Assembly (NCBI GenBank): GCA_964496205.1
Contig: CAZBXV010000027.1
Coordinates: 1-28,390 of the forward strand
Direction of reading: 5' to 3'
DNA length: 28,390 nucleotides
DNA from: CAYLHS01 sp964496205
GTDB lineage: Bacteria > Actinomycetota > Acidimicrobiia > Spongiisociales > UBA4744
The notes beneath the pieces were generated by a model that had not been told where the DNA came from, did not search any database, and was given only the letters and a program-made list of their open reading frames with translations. The translations under genes and the position numbers were made by a program. Shown here piece after piece: positions 13,432 through 20,596 of this stretch. Every line of letters begins with the position of its first letter. Positions within the stretch are counted from its first letter, which is position 1.

Positions 13432-14412
13432 GTGAGACCGATGTTCAGCCAGATCGTCGCGATGCTGAAAGATGCCGCCGCCGGCTACAAAGAGGACGGT
13501 GCCGGACGTCTTGGTGGAGCGCTCAGCTACTACACGATCTTCTCGCTGATCCCACTCATGTTTCTGGTCCTCGCGATCGCCGGGTTCGTCTTCCAGGACC
13601 CAACCGTGGTCGATCGGCTGGTCAAGCAGGTGGCCGAGGTTGCAGGCTCGCAAGTAGGCAAGAGCTTCGAAAGCATGTTGACTCTTGCCCGGGACCAGCG
13701 TGGGGGCACACTGTCGATCGGCCTGATACTCGCGGCATACTCGGCGTCGGGGATCTTCCAGCAAGTGCAGAGCGTATTGGGAGTCGTGTTTGACATCACA
13801 CCGGACCAACAGCGAAAGGGTGTGGTGGGTCTGCTGATCAAGCGAGGCGTTGCGTTCGTGTCGGCGGTCGGCTTCGCAGTGGTTGCCTTCGCTCCGATCG
13901 TCGCCGTTGGAGCGGTCGGCTGGCTGGTCCGCCTGGTTCCTGAAGGGCTGAGCTGGCTCGATCCTGTCCTCCGGCTTGGGGTCCCGATCGTGTCGGTGCT
14001 GGTGCTGATGGCAGTGGTCGGCCTGAGCTTCCAGGTACTGACCCGCGCACGCATCCCGTGGGCGGCGGCATGGAGAGGGGGTGCCGCGACGGCGATTGTC
14101 GGCCTGATCACCGCGTTCGTCGTTGGGGCCTATCTGACCCGTTTCGGGGCGAGTGGAACCCTGGGAGCCCTGGGTGGCATGGCGATCCTGCTGTTCTTCT
14201 TTGGGCTGATGTGGACGGTCTACCTGTTCGGCGCCGAGGTCACCGAGGCCTATGCCAGGCGCCTGTCAGGCGAGCCGAGGGCGCAACCGATTCGCACAGG
14301 TGCCCCACAGGAGACAGCAGGAGCCCAGAGCGGTGGAAAGCCGCCAACCTCTGGTTTCTTCGCCTTCCTTGTCGGACTCGCGATCGGCTGGAGGAGCGGC
14401 CGCAACAAATAG
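13432..14412 (+). CDS. YihY/BrkB family membrane protein
   Basis: This is a 326-residue inner-membrane protein with six main hydrophobic segments. Family hallmarks are GAGRLGGALSYYTIFSLIP near the N-terminus, VLAIAGFVFQDP, LAAYSASGIFQQVQSVLGVVFD, and near the end GGMAILLFFFGLMWTVYLFGAEVTEAYARR, split as the last helix and its charged cap. BrkB-like proteins are widespread and were once misannotated as RNase BN; their function is still debated. The Pro/Gly/Gln-rich C-terminal segment (residues ~290-310) precedes a final hydrophobic stretch. GTG 13432 is chosen for its distance from TAGCCT; ATG 13441 is the alternative. It is convergent with the second TetR gene. Confidence 0.88.
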   Translation: MRPMFSQIVAMLKDAAAGYKEDGAGRLGGALSYYTIFSLIPLMFLVLAIAGFVFQDPTVVDRLVKQVAEVAGSQVGKSFESMLTLARDQRGGTLSIGLILAAYSASGIFQQVQSVLGVVFDITPDQQRKGVVGLLIKRGVAFVSAVGFAVVAFAPIVAVGAVGWLVRLVPEGLSWLDPVLRLGVPIVSVLVLMAVVGLSFQVLTRARIPWAAAWRGGAATAIVGLITAFVVGAYLTRFGASGTLGALGGMAILLFFFGLMWTVYLFGAEVTEAYARRLSGEPRAQPIRTGAPQETAGAQSGGKPPTSGFFAFLVGLAIGWRSGRNK

Positions 14413-14420
14413 ACGCGGAC

Positions 14421-15074
14421 CTACGCCTTGCCGTCGCGCTGCCGTTCGAGGGCGTCGAGGATGAGGTCGAGGCCGAACCGGAACTCCCCAGCATGGTCGT
14501 AGCCCTCTGACATGGCCGTCGCCGTGACTCTCGTGAGGTTCGGGTATGACGCTGCCATCTGCCGCAGGAGGTCGGCACCGATCTCCTCGAGGCTCTCTTG
14601 GTCCTCGAAGTCCATGCTCAACTCCTGGAGGATGAACCCGAAGATGTAGGCGTCCAGGATCGAGAAGGTTCTCATCGCGAGCCGATCATCGAAACCGGCC
14701 TTGTGCAGCGATCCCAGCACAGCGTCGTGGTATTGGAGGCGCTGTGGGCCGGAGTTCCGAGAGTAGGACTCGACCAGTCCCATCGCCCACGGATGGCGAC
14801 GAAACACCTCGCGTGCCGAACTGGCGCGGCGACGCATTCCCTCCTTCCAGTCACCCTCGGGGGAGGGGATCTCGATCTGACCGAGAATCATCTCCACGAG
14901 GCCATTGAGGATCTCGTCCTTGTTCGCGACGTGGTTGTAGAGCGACATCGCTTCGACACCGAGCCGCTGGCCGATCTTGCGCATGCTCAGGGCTTCGATA
15001 CCGCCCTCATCCGCGAGGTCAAGTGCTGCGGTGAGGATGCGTTCTGAAGAGAGTGGTTTGCTCCGGTCGCTCAT
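14421..15074 (-). CDS. TetR/AcrR family regulator (TetR_C_1 type)
   Basis: This is a 217-residue repressor. The HTH is SSERILTAALDLADEGG, then SMRKIGQRLGV, then MSLYNHVANKDEILNG (residues ~9-58). It has the same layout as the TetR at 3306-3986, including HPWAMGLVESYSRNSGPQRL in the ligand domain and FGLDLILDALERQ at the end, so the two are paralogues. ATG 15074 is 8 nt after TAAACT, with no ribosome-binding site. An operator-like palindrome overlaps that hexamer and shares TACACCGTA with operator O1 of the other TetR. The flavodoxin gene lies 47 nt upstream in the same direction, so read-through is possible. The likely function is autoregulation plus a local target. Confidence 0.87.
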   Translation of the reverse strand: MSDRSKPLSSERILTAALDLADEGGIEALSMRKIGQRLGVEAMSLYNHVANKDEILNGLVEMILGQIEIPSPEGDWKEGMRRRASSAREVFRRHPWAMGLVESYSRNSGPQRLQYHDAVLGSLHKAGFDDRLAMRTFSILDAYIFGFILQELSMDFEDQESLEEIGADLLRQMAASYPNLTRVTATAMSEGYDHAGEFRFGLDLILDALERQRDGKA

Positions 15075-15082
15075 CTATCGAG

Positions 15083-15098
15083 AGTTTACACCGTAAGT
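15083..15098 (-). promoter_or_regulatory. TetR operator and -10 (TAAACT) of second tetR
   Basis: gtttacaccgtaagt (15084-15098) has TTAC-ACC-GTAA arms and matches O1 (3229-3215, minus strand) at 11 of 15 positions including TACACCGTA. TAAACT (minus strand 15088-15083) is the probable -10, 8 nt from ATG. The overlap suggests autorepression. Confidence 0.55.
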
Positions 15099-15121
15099 AG
15101 CCCTGCCAATACCTTGGCCGC

Positions 15122-15586
15122 CTACGGGGCGAGCCGAGCCAACTCATCGGCCCAGGTTCGGATAGCGTCCCAATCACGAATATCCCGGTGCTGGCGCTTC
15201 TTCGGCGGGTCCACTCCTCCAAAGACGGCAACGGCCACGGGGTGGAACCAGGGAAGCTTGCCGAGGGCCCGTTGGAGCTGTGTCCTCGACGCATCCCATG
15301 CCTCCTGGGCGTCTCGTCGTGGACCCATGCCGAACACAGCGACGGGAGCTTTGTCCAGTTCCCTTCGATGGCGCCGCAGGAACTTGCGCGCGCCAGAGTG
15401 CCACCTTCCCGAGTAGATCGCTCCCCCCAGCACGATCAAGTCGTAGTCACTTGCTCGCTCTCGTACGTACGCCGCCTCCGCCACCGTTGCCGACCACCCA
15501 CGAGTTCGAAACACGTCGGCGATCGCGGCAGCTACTTCACGTGTTGAGCCGCTCTTGGATGCGTAGGCAATCAGCACGGACTTCAT
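15122..15586 (-). CDS. Flavodoxin domain protein (protoporphyrinogen oxidase-like)
   Basis: This is a 154-residue flavodoxin-type FMN protein. The phosphate-binding loop is IAYASKSGSTREVA, followed by YDLIVLGGAIYSGRWHSGARKF (FMN ring loops), VAVFGMGPRRDA, and the end DIRDWDAIRTWADELARL. It is paralogous to the flavodoxin at 8781-9326 but shorter in the middle. The start MKSVLIAY was chosen for GGAG 5 nt upstream; the longer frame to 15751 is not supported. It lies 47 nt upstream of the second tetR in the same direction and divergent from the SRPBCC gene. Its electron partner is unknown. Confidence 0.85.
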   Translation of the reverse strand: MKSVLIAYASKSGSTREVAAAIADVFRTRGWSATVAEAAYVRERASDYDLIVLGGAIYSGRWHSGARKFLRRHRRELDKAPVAVFGMGPRRDAQEAWDASRTQLQRALGKLPWFHPVAVAVFGGVDPPKKRQHRDIRDWDAIRTWADELARLAP

Positions 15587-15742
15587 CTGGTCTCCAGTTT
15601 CGAGCGTAGCGGCAGGGGGCGCGGTTGTGCGCGTGGCCTGTCTGAGTGTGGGCTGCCGTGAGTCTGAAGTACGTATGGGTTGGCCTTCATCGACCGGCTC
15701 CCGGCCGATTTGCCTGTCACGTGAGCGAGGTTCGGTTGTCGC

Positions 15743-16177
15743 GTGGCACACATCACCGGATGGCTGTCGATCACAGCACCAATTGAGAAGGTCTTCGACA
15801 CGATCGCCGACTCACGAAACGAACCCAGATTCAATCCTTCGATGACCTCTGTAGAACTCCTGACGCCGGAGCCCGTCGGGTTGGGTACCAGGTTCAGGGC
15901 GTTCATGGGCAATCGAGGATTGGTGATGCTCGTGGAGTTGACGGGGTTTCAGCGGCCGCACTTGATCAGCTCCCGAACCACGAGTGCGGTGATGGACACG
16001 TCCGGCACGCTGACGTTCACGACCGACGGGGAGTCGACGATCATGGCATGGGACTGGCAGGTTCACCCAAGAGGATGGCTGCGGGTACTCGGGCCGGTGT
16101 TCGGTCCGCTCGGCGCGCGAATGAAGCGCAGGATCTGGACGGGCTTGAAACGCATGCTCGAGGAGGGTTCAGACTAG
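15743..16177 (+). CDS. SRPBCC family protein (polyketide cyclase/START-like)
   Basis: This is a 144-residue helix-grip fold protein. The N-terminus HITGWLSITAPIEKVFDTIAD is the typical first strand and helix, followed by NEPRFNPSMTSVELLT, the central LGTRFRAFMG with GLVMLVELTGFQRP strands, and the C-terminal helix LGPVFGPLGARMKRRIWTG. Such proteins bind hydrophobic ligands in a cavity; the ligand is unknown. The start codon is GTG 15743. Its stop shares the palindrome CTAG with the stop of the convergent SRPBCC-Ddn gene (4-bp overlap), so the two SRPBCC genes are tail to tail. Confidence 0.82.
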   Translation: MAHITGWLSITAPIEKVFDTIADSRNEPRFNPSMTSVELLTPEPVGLGTRFRAFMGNRGLVMLVELTGFQRPHLISSRTTSAVMDTSGTLTFTTDGESTIMAWDWQVHPRGWLRVLGPVFGPLGARMKRRIWTGLKRMLEEGSD

Positions 16178-17091
16178 GCCGGTTCGAACGCCACCATTGG
16201 CAGCGACGCCAGCAGGTCGACAGGATCGGTGAATTCGCCCTTCTTGGCACCGCCCATTGCTTCGAACATCGGGATCGCGGCGCGGGCTTCGAGACGATGT
16301 TTCCGGCAGAATTCCTTGGCGACCATTCGAGCCTCGTCGTACTCCAAGAAGCGTTGCCGAGGGACGAACTCGCTGCGTCCGACCTTGAGGAGGTGCGCGG
16401 GCTTCGCCTCGATATTGAGGTACCAGTCGGCCTTCGGTCCGAAGGCCGAGGCAACGATCATTTCGCCGGTGTCGGGATGGTACGCGGCCACTTCGAGGAC
16501 CGTTGCCCGCTCGAGGCCGGACCTGCGGCCCGTGTGAGAGAGCTGTATGAACCGTTTGCCGAGCATCCAGCCGAGTCCGTGGCCGTAGAGCCACTTCGGG
16601 GCGTCGAAGAACGCCTTGAAACCTGGCGAGGGCCGCAGCCGGGCGGAAGTGCCGGCCGGCCTGGTTTCGTGGAGGGACCCGGTGGAGGCCAGTCTTCTCA
16701 GCCGTCGCCATCCCGAGTCCCAGATCGCCTGGAATGGCGACTCGAGGAATCGCCGCTCGATGATCGGCCCGAGACCCAGCATGCAAGGGATCGTGATCGC
16801 CTCGAACCCGGTGACCAGTGTGCCGTCGGGGCTTGGCTCGAGGTTGACCTCACCTTCGCCCTTCCATACACCTCGAAACACCCACGCGACGCGACGGTCG
16901 GGCACGTCGTCGGTGATCTTGGCAACCAGGGGCACAGGCGAGTTCTTGAGAGGTACGGCGTACCAGCCGTCGCCGCGATCCTGGACCTGGCCAAAGGATC
17001 CGTAGAGGCGTGTCCAGTCTCGCGGCGTATGGAAGTAGGCATAGATCTCGGCGGAGGAGAGGGGGATGTCTTCGGAGAAGTCGTGACGCAT
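16174..17091 (-). CDS. SRPBCC - Ddn-like (F420) fusion protein
   Basis: This is a 305-residue two-domain protein. Residues 1-~140 form an SRPBCC/START-like domain (FSEDIPLSSAEIYAYFHTPR, then GWYAVPLKNSPVPLVAKIT, WVFRGVWKGEGEVNLEP). A linker at ~141-157 is followed by a Ddn-type deazaflavin-dependent nitroreductase domain: FKAFFDAPKWLYGHGLGWM, LSHTGRRSGLERATVLEV (cofactor-binding GRRSG), and FGPKADWYLNIEAKPAHLL. Each part is otherwise a stand-alone family; the fusion suggests that a ligand held by the SRPBCC cavity is handed to an F420H2-dependent site (inference). ATG 17091 is 6 nt after TAGCCT, leaderless style. No frameshift is seen across the join. Confidence 0.8.
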   Translation of the reverse strand: MRHDFSEDIPLSSAEIYAYFHTPRDWTRLYGSFGQVQDRGDGWYAVPLKNSPVPLVAKITDDVPDRRVAWVFRGVWKGEGEVNLEPSPDGTLVTGFEAITIPCMLGLGPIIERRFLESPFQAIWDSGWRRLRRLASTGSLHETRPAGTSARLRPSPGFKAFFDAPKWLYGHGLGWMLGKRFIQLSHTGRRSGLERATVLEVAAYHPDTGEMIVASAFGPKADWYLNIEAKPAHLLKVGRSEFVPRQRFLEYDEARMVAKEFCRKHRLEARAAIPMFEAMGGAKKGEFTDPVDLLASLPMVAFEPA

Positions 17092-17097
17092 GTTCCA

Positions 17098-17103
17098 AGG
17101 CTA
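17098..17103 (-). promoter_or_regulatory. -10 hexamer TAGCCT, leaderless promoter of fusion gene
   Basis: TAGCCT on the minus strand, then 6 nt, then ATG 17091. There is no Shine-Dalgarno. Confidence 0.5.
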
Positions 17104-17131
17104 CCGATGGACCGGTCGGCAGGAGGACCCG

Positions 17132-17905
17132 TCATGACCGGAGCGATGTGGCGAGAACCAGTCTCGTCGAGTACTGAACCTCCAGCTGCCCGCCGGTCTC
17201 ATCGATGGCCGCGGCGACCCCTTCGAGGAGCTCCTCTCGTCGGTCGGAGGGCAGGAGGATGTGATTGCTGTAAGTTCGTAGCTCACCCAGGTAGTCATCA
17301 CGCGAGATGGTTGCAGACCAGGGGAACCTGCTCAGCTGCAGTGGAGCGAATCTGCCGGTGCGTTCGATCGGATCGACAAGTCTGCCGCTTCGGTCTCCAC
17401 CGGCGTGTTTTGGCTCTCGGTTGAGGTCGGGAACGACTCTCTTGTAGACCTCTTTCAGCCTCGATCGAACGTCCGGGTCGAAGTGATGGCGGGTGAAGAT
17501 CACCGCCAGCGACCCGCCGGACTTCAGCAGGTCGGCCGCCTTGCCGGGACCGACCTCAGGGTCGACCCAGTGCCAGGCTTGGCCACTCATCACGAGATCG
17601 AAGCGTCGGTCCTTCGGGTCCCATTCCTCGAAGCGCGATACCTCGACGGTCAGCCCGTGCCGTCTTGCGACCTCGGCCATGCGTTCGTCCGGTTCCACGC
17701 CGAGCACTTCGACCGAGCGTTCGGCGAGGAGTCGTCCGAGCTTGCCGGTTCCGCACCCGACGTCGAGGGCGGTCTGGGCACCGAGGGCAACGAGGACGTC
17801 GATGAGCGCCGGGGGGTAGGTTGGGCGAAACCTGTCGTAGAGTTCGGCCTCGGCACCGAACACGACGGCTCGCTTGCGATCGTCATTCCACGTATCGGCT
17901 GACAC
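17132..17905 (-). CDS. Class I SAM-dependent methyltransferase
   Basis: This is a ~257-residue methyltransferase of the Methyltransf_11/25 type. FGAEAELYDRFRPTYPPALI is the typical lead-in, motif I is ALDVGCGTGKLGRLLAE, then LGVEPDERMAEVARRHG, then FDLVMSGQAWHWVDP with the conserved WHW, and AADLLKSGGSLAVIF. The start was set to GTG 17905: a TACCCT hexamer (17935-17940, minus) and AGGA about 8-10 nt upstream fit it, whereas GTG 17953 lies upstream of that promoter-like element. The alternative start cannot be excluded. The substrate is unknown. It is not closely related to the methyltransferase at 4916-5491. Confidence 0.82.
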   Translation of the reverse strand: MSADTWNDDRKRAVVFGAEAELYDRFRPTYPPALIDVLVALGAQTALDVGCGTGKLGRLLAERSVEVLGVEPDERMAEVARRHGLTVEVSRFEEWDPKDRRFDLVMSGQAWHWVDPEVGPGKAADLLKSGGSLAVIFTRHHFDPDVRSRLKEVYKRVVPDLNREPKHAGGDRSGRLVDPIERTGRFAPLQLSRFPWSATISRDDYLGELRTYSNHILLPSDRREELLEGVAAAIDETGGQLEVQYSTRLVLATSLRS

Positions 17906-17989
17906 GGTTTCGGATTCCTGGTCGGAGGATCCGTAGGGTATTGATGATGTCACGAGGATGCGCGTGTCGTGGTGATCGCAGGGAGGCTT

Positions 17990-18046
17990 TCATCCGGCGC
18001 TGAGTTCGTAGAACGACTTGGGGGCGTCGATGAACGCCTTGAACAT
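17990..18046 (-). pseudogene. Short remnant of a Ddn-like gene start
   Basis: The minus strand encodes MFKAFIDAPKSFYELSAG followed by TGA. It corresponds to the first residues of a Ddn-like domain (FKAFFDAPKWLYGHGLG in the fusion protein at 16174-17091). The DNA is also similar: tgaacgccttgaa is nearly the same as 16611-16623, with the flanking gcgtcga. The remainder of a Ddn domain is missing. It is best explained as a duplicate fragment left after deletion. Confidence 0.6.
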
Positions 18047-18086
18047 CGGCGCGGGCCAGAAATCTGCGGTCTTCTAGGGATCCGAC

Positions 18087-18545
18087 CTAGCCGGGGACGG
18101 CCAACACGAGGACCGCGATGAACGGCACCTGTCCCTTGTGCAGCTTCATCCTGGCCGTCTCGGGATCGAACCAGGCGGCCCTGTCCACCTCCGGATAGGT
18201 GCGGACGTTGCCAGAGTTTCTCGGCCACTCCAGTTCGAAGGTATTGCTCACCATGACGGATGGATCGAAGTCGCCTTCCACGGCCCACACTCGAACGAGC
18301 TTGCCGCTCGGTTGGCGCAGTTCCCCAAGATCGATCCAGGGACCTCGAGGGGGCGGTACCCCCAGCTCTTCCCAGAATTCGCGTCCTGCGGCAAGCTCGG
18401 GATCCTCGTCTTGCTCGTACTCCCCTTTGGGGATCGACCAGGCGTGCTCGTCCTTCCTCGCCCAGAACGGGCCGCCGGGGTGAACGAGGAGGACCTCCAT
18501 GCGCGGAGCCTTTCGGTAGAGGAGAAGGCCGGCGCTCGTCTTCAC
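18087..18545 (-). CDS. NUDIX hydrolase
   Basis: This 152-residue protein has a complete Nudix box, G-x5-E-x7-REFWEELG, contained in GEYEQDEDPELAAG followed by REFWEELGV (about residues 41-63); the catalytic Glu pair is present. SAGLLLYRK at the N-terminus and EVLLVHPGGPFWARKDEHAW before the box are typical of a small MutT-like subfamily, which hydrolyses nucleoside diphosphates linked to other groups. The specific substrate is unknown. The start codon is GTG 18545 with AGAGGA about 5 nt upstream. It probably shares a transcript with the Mut7-C gene 52 nt upstream. Confidence 0.9.
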   Translation of the reverse strand: MKTSAGLLLYRKAPRMEVLLVHPGGPFWARKDEHAWSIPKGEYEQDEDPELAAGREFWEELGVPPPRGPWIDLGELRQPSGKLVRVWAVEGDFDPSVMVSNTFELEWPRNSGNVRTYPEVDRAAWFDPETARMKLHKGQVPFIAVLVLAVPG

Positions 18546-18597
18546 CTGATCCTCTCAGAGCCGTGGGCGATACCGATGATTGTCGGAAGCGACCGAG

Positions 18598-19353
18598 TCA
18601 CGGAGCCGCCTGCTCGGCACGGGTCGCCGTCTCCACGATGCGCGTCAGCTTGTCGAAATGTGACCCCTGCCAGTAGACGCGTCGGCACCGTGGACACCTC
18701 ACGTAGTCGTCGAAGAGCTCTCTCGTCTTGGGCGGCAGGCTGTCGGTGACCTCAGACTTGTCGACCGGCTCCAAGACGCCGTTGCATTCGAGACATCGGG
18801 TGAAAGGAGCGAGTTCCCCGGTCACATGAAACCGGTGAAGGATCTCATCGAGCTGCCGAAGGGGCTCCGTGGCCCGTACGTAGGCACCGTGAACGACGGC
18901 CGACCGTTTGAGAAGTCCGATATTGCGGGTCAACAGAATGCGACTCTCTTGATCCGCCATCGAAATCAGATCGTCATCGCTCCATGCGGTCTCGCAGATG
19001 GTGTCGAAGCCGACGAGACGGAGGTAGTGGGACAGCCTTCGCAGATGACCGTCGAGGACGAAGCGAACCGGGCGCGGCGATGCTGGTCGCAAGCGGGGGA
19101 GAGCGGCGGTGTCGATCTTCTCGAACGCCGGATAGATGGCGACTCGATTGCCATCCATCACTTGATGTGAGAAGTCGACCGATTCGCCGTCGACAACGAT
19201 CAGGGCGACCTCGGTATGAGGAACCCCATGAGATTCGATCGCGTCCTTCACACTCCCTGGAGTTCTGAACCGGTGGGCGACGCGGCCAGAGGGGCGCTGT
19301 GGCATGTCCAGGAAGTCGCCGAGCCAGGCATAGAAACGGAGATCCGCCTTCAT
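18598..19353 (-). CDS. Mut7-C RNase domain protein with ubiquitin-like N-terminus
   Basis: This is a 251-residue two-domain protein. Residues 1-80 form a ThiS/ubiquitin-like fold (Mut7-C ubiquitin), including LRFYAWLGDFL and GNRVAIYPAFE. Residues ~95-245 form the Mut7-C PIN-like RNase: RFVLDGHLRRLSHYLRLVGFD with Asp101, SDDDLISMADQ, and ILLTRN, followed by a zinc ribbon with Cys187, Cys190, Cys220 and Cys223 (CLEC ... CPRC) and YWQGSHFDKL. The full set of expected residues is present, so it is probably an active RNA nuclease; the target is unknown. ATG 19353 is 6 nt after TATGGT, leaderless style. Confidence 0.9.
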   Translation of the reverse strand: MKADLRFYAWLGDFLDMPQRPSGRVAHRFRTPGSVKDAIESHGVPHTEVALIVVDGESVDFSHQVMDGNRVAIYPAFEKIDTAALPRLRPASPRPVRFVLDGHLRRLSHYLRLVGFDTICETAWSDDDLISMADQESRILLTRNIGLLKRSAVVHGAYVRATEPLRQLDEILHRFHVTGELAPFTRCLECNGVLEPVDKSEVTDSLPPKTRELFDDYVRCPRCRRVYWQGSHFDKLTRIVETATRAEQAAP

Positions 19354-19359
19354 GTGCTC

Positions 19360-19365
19360 ACCATA
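19360..19365 (-). promoter_or_regulatory. -10 hexamer TATGGT, leaderless promoter of Mut7-C gene
   Basis: TATGGT on the minus strand is followed by 6 nt and ATG 19353, with no ribosome-binding site. Confidence 0.45.
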
Positions 19366-19437
19366 GGGCCAACTTGGCGCGCGTCTACCGGCAATGTGGC
19401 GGGAAGTGGCGTCTTGGGCGGGGACCTACTCGGGTCG

Positions 19438-19779
19438 TCAGCTCGGTCCGAGCGGACAGAAGGCGCTCGTTGCTGCCGACACCGCTGTCGTCCACATCTG
19501 GTGGAGATCGACGCTCGTTCCTGGCTGCCGATCGACAAAGTCGCTCATCTGCGCTTCCGTTGTGATGTGCGCACTGCAGACGGAACGGGCGAAGTCCAGC
19601 CACTGCTCGTCGGTAGCGTCGTAGCCGGCAAGTGTTCCTGCCTGTCGGGTCAGGGTCAGATAGGTATTCCGGAGCAGTTCCGGAGCTCCGTCGACGCCGA
19701 AGGTCGTAGGGGGCGACGACGTGGAGGAACACGACCCAATCGTGAACGCGATCAGCATGGCGGCACAGAACCTCTTCAC
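19438..19779 (-). CDS. DUF732-like small lipoprotein
   Basis: This is a 113-residue exported protein. The signal peptide ends in TIGSC (lipobox, Cys17), followed by a Ser/Thr/Pro spacer. The mature domain has a pair of cysteines (Cys68 in RSVCSA and Cys108 in SAFCPLG) spaced as in DUF732-like mycobacterial and actinobacterial secreted proteins, with helices LRNTYLTLTRQAG and DEQWLDFARSVC between. The pair probably forms a disulfide. Function is unknown. The start is GTG, and no clear ribosome-binding site is seen. It is divergent from the ABC exporter genes. Confidence 0.65.
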   Translation of the reverse strand: MKRFCAAMLIAFTIGSCSSTSSPPTTFGVDGAPELLRNTYLTLTRQAGTLAGYDATDEQWLDFARSVCSAHITTEAQMSDFVDRQPGTSVDLHQMWTTAVSAATSAFCPLGPS

Positions 19780-19870
19780 GCAGTCACTATCGGACGATCG
19801 GCCGGACCTATTGAGCGGATAGCGGTTCCAACGAGCGGGCTGTGGATCGGAGCACAGAACGCGACACCGC

Positions 19871-19876
19871 TAGCCT
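19871..19876 (+). promoter_or_regulatory. -10 hexamer TAGCCT, leaderless promoter of ABC operon
   Basis: TAGCCT is followed by 6 nt and ATG 19883 of the ATPase gene. There is no Shine-Dalgarno. Confidence 0.5.
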
Positions 19877-19882
19877 GACCGG

Positions 19883-20596
19883 ATGGCCGACACGCAGAGC
19901 CTTCTCGTCGCAGAAGGGCTGGGGCGCGATTTCGGTGAGTTGAAGGCGCTCGACTCGCTCGACCTCGACCTGTCCGGTGGACAGGCCGTCGCGCTCATCG
20001 GTCACAACGGGTCCGGCAAGACGACAGCCCTCTCGATGCTCGCAGGACGCCTGGAGCCGAGCCGGGGAACGGTGCGAGTCGCCGGTGTCGACATCAACCG
20101 GCACGGAGGCTCGGCGACCGTGCGCGCAGTGCTCTCGTTCATTCCTGACACCCCGGCCCTCTACCCGGACCTGACCGTCGCCGACCACCTCGACCTCATC
20201 GGACTCGCGCACGGTCTGGACGACGTTGACGAACGTACAGGCACATTGCTCGGCGCTCTCGGCCTGGCGGACCGGAGCCACCTTCTTCCCAGAGAGCTGT
20301 CGCGAGGTATGCGACAGAAGACACAGCTTGCCTGCGGCCTCCTCCGTCCCTACGAGGTGCTGCTTCTCGATGAACCCGTTTCCGGCTTGGACCCCCCCTC
20401 CCGGCACGCGCTCCACATGCTCCTCAAGCAGATCAAGAGCGAAGGGGCACTCGTCGTCTTCAGCACCCACGATCTCGAATTCGCACGCGACCTCGCCGAT
20501 CAGATCGTTGTCCTGAGAGATGGCCAGGTGCTCGTCGCCGGAACTTACGACGATGTGTCTGGGAGTGGCCACGCTCGGGAGCTGGGTCTCGGGTGA
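19883..20596 (+). CDS. ABC transporter ATP-binding protein
   Basis: This is a 237-residue ABC ATPase with all nucleotide-binding motifs: Walker A GHNGSGKTT (about residues 40-48), signature LSRGMRQK in place of LSGGQ, Walker B VLLLDEP, D-loop SGLDP, and H-loop STHD. LSRGMRQ is common in drug/lipid export ATPases of the CcmA/NatA type. The stop overlaps the permease start (GTGA), so the pair is a two-gene operon. The exported substrate is unknown. TAGCCT gives a leaderless start. Confidence 0.92.
   Translation: MADTQSLLVAEGLGRDFGELKALDSLDLDLSGGQAVALIGHNGSGKTTALSMLAGRLEPSRGTVRVAGVDINRHGGSATVRAVLSFIPDTPALYPDLTVADHLDLIGLAHGLDDVDERTGTLLGALGLADRSHLLPRELSRGMRQKTQLACGLLRPYEVLLLDEPVSGLDPPSRHALHMLLKQIKSEGALVVFSTHDLEFARDLADQIVVLRDGQVLVAGTYDDVSGSGHARELGLG

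Noticed and set aside
16048..17424. Long + strand frame of 458 codons across the fusion gene
   Set aside because: Antisense to the SRPBCC-Ddn gene and spills into the methyltransferase; composition is Arg/Gly-rich without any motif.
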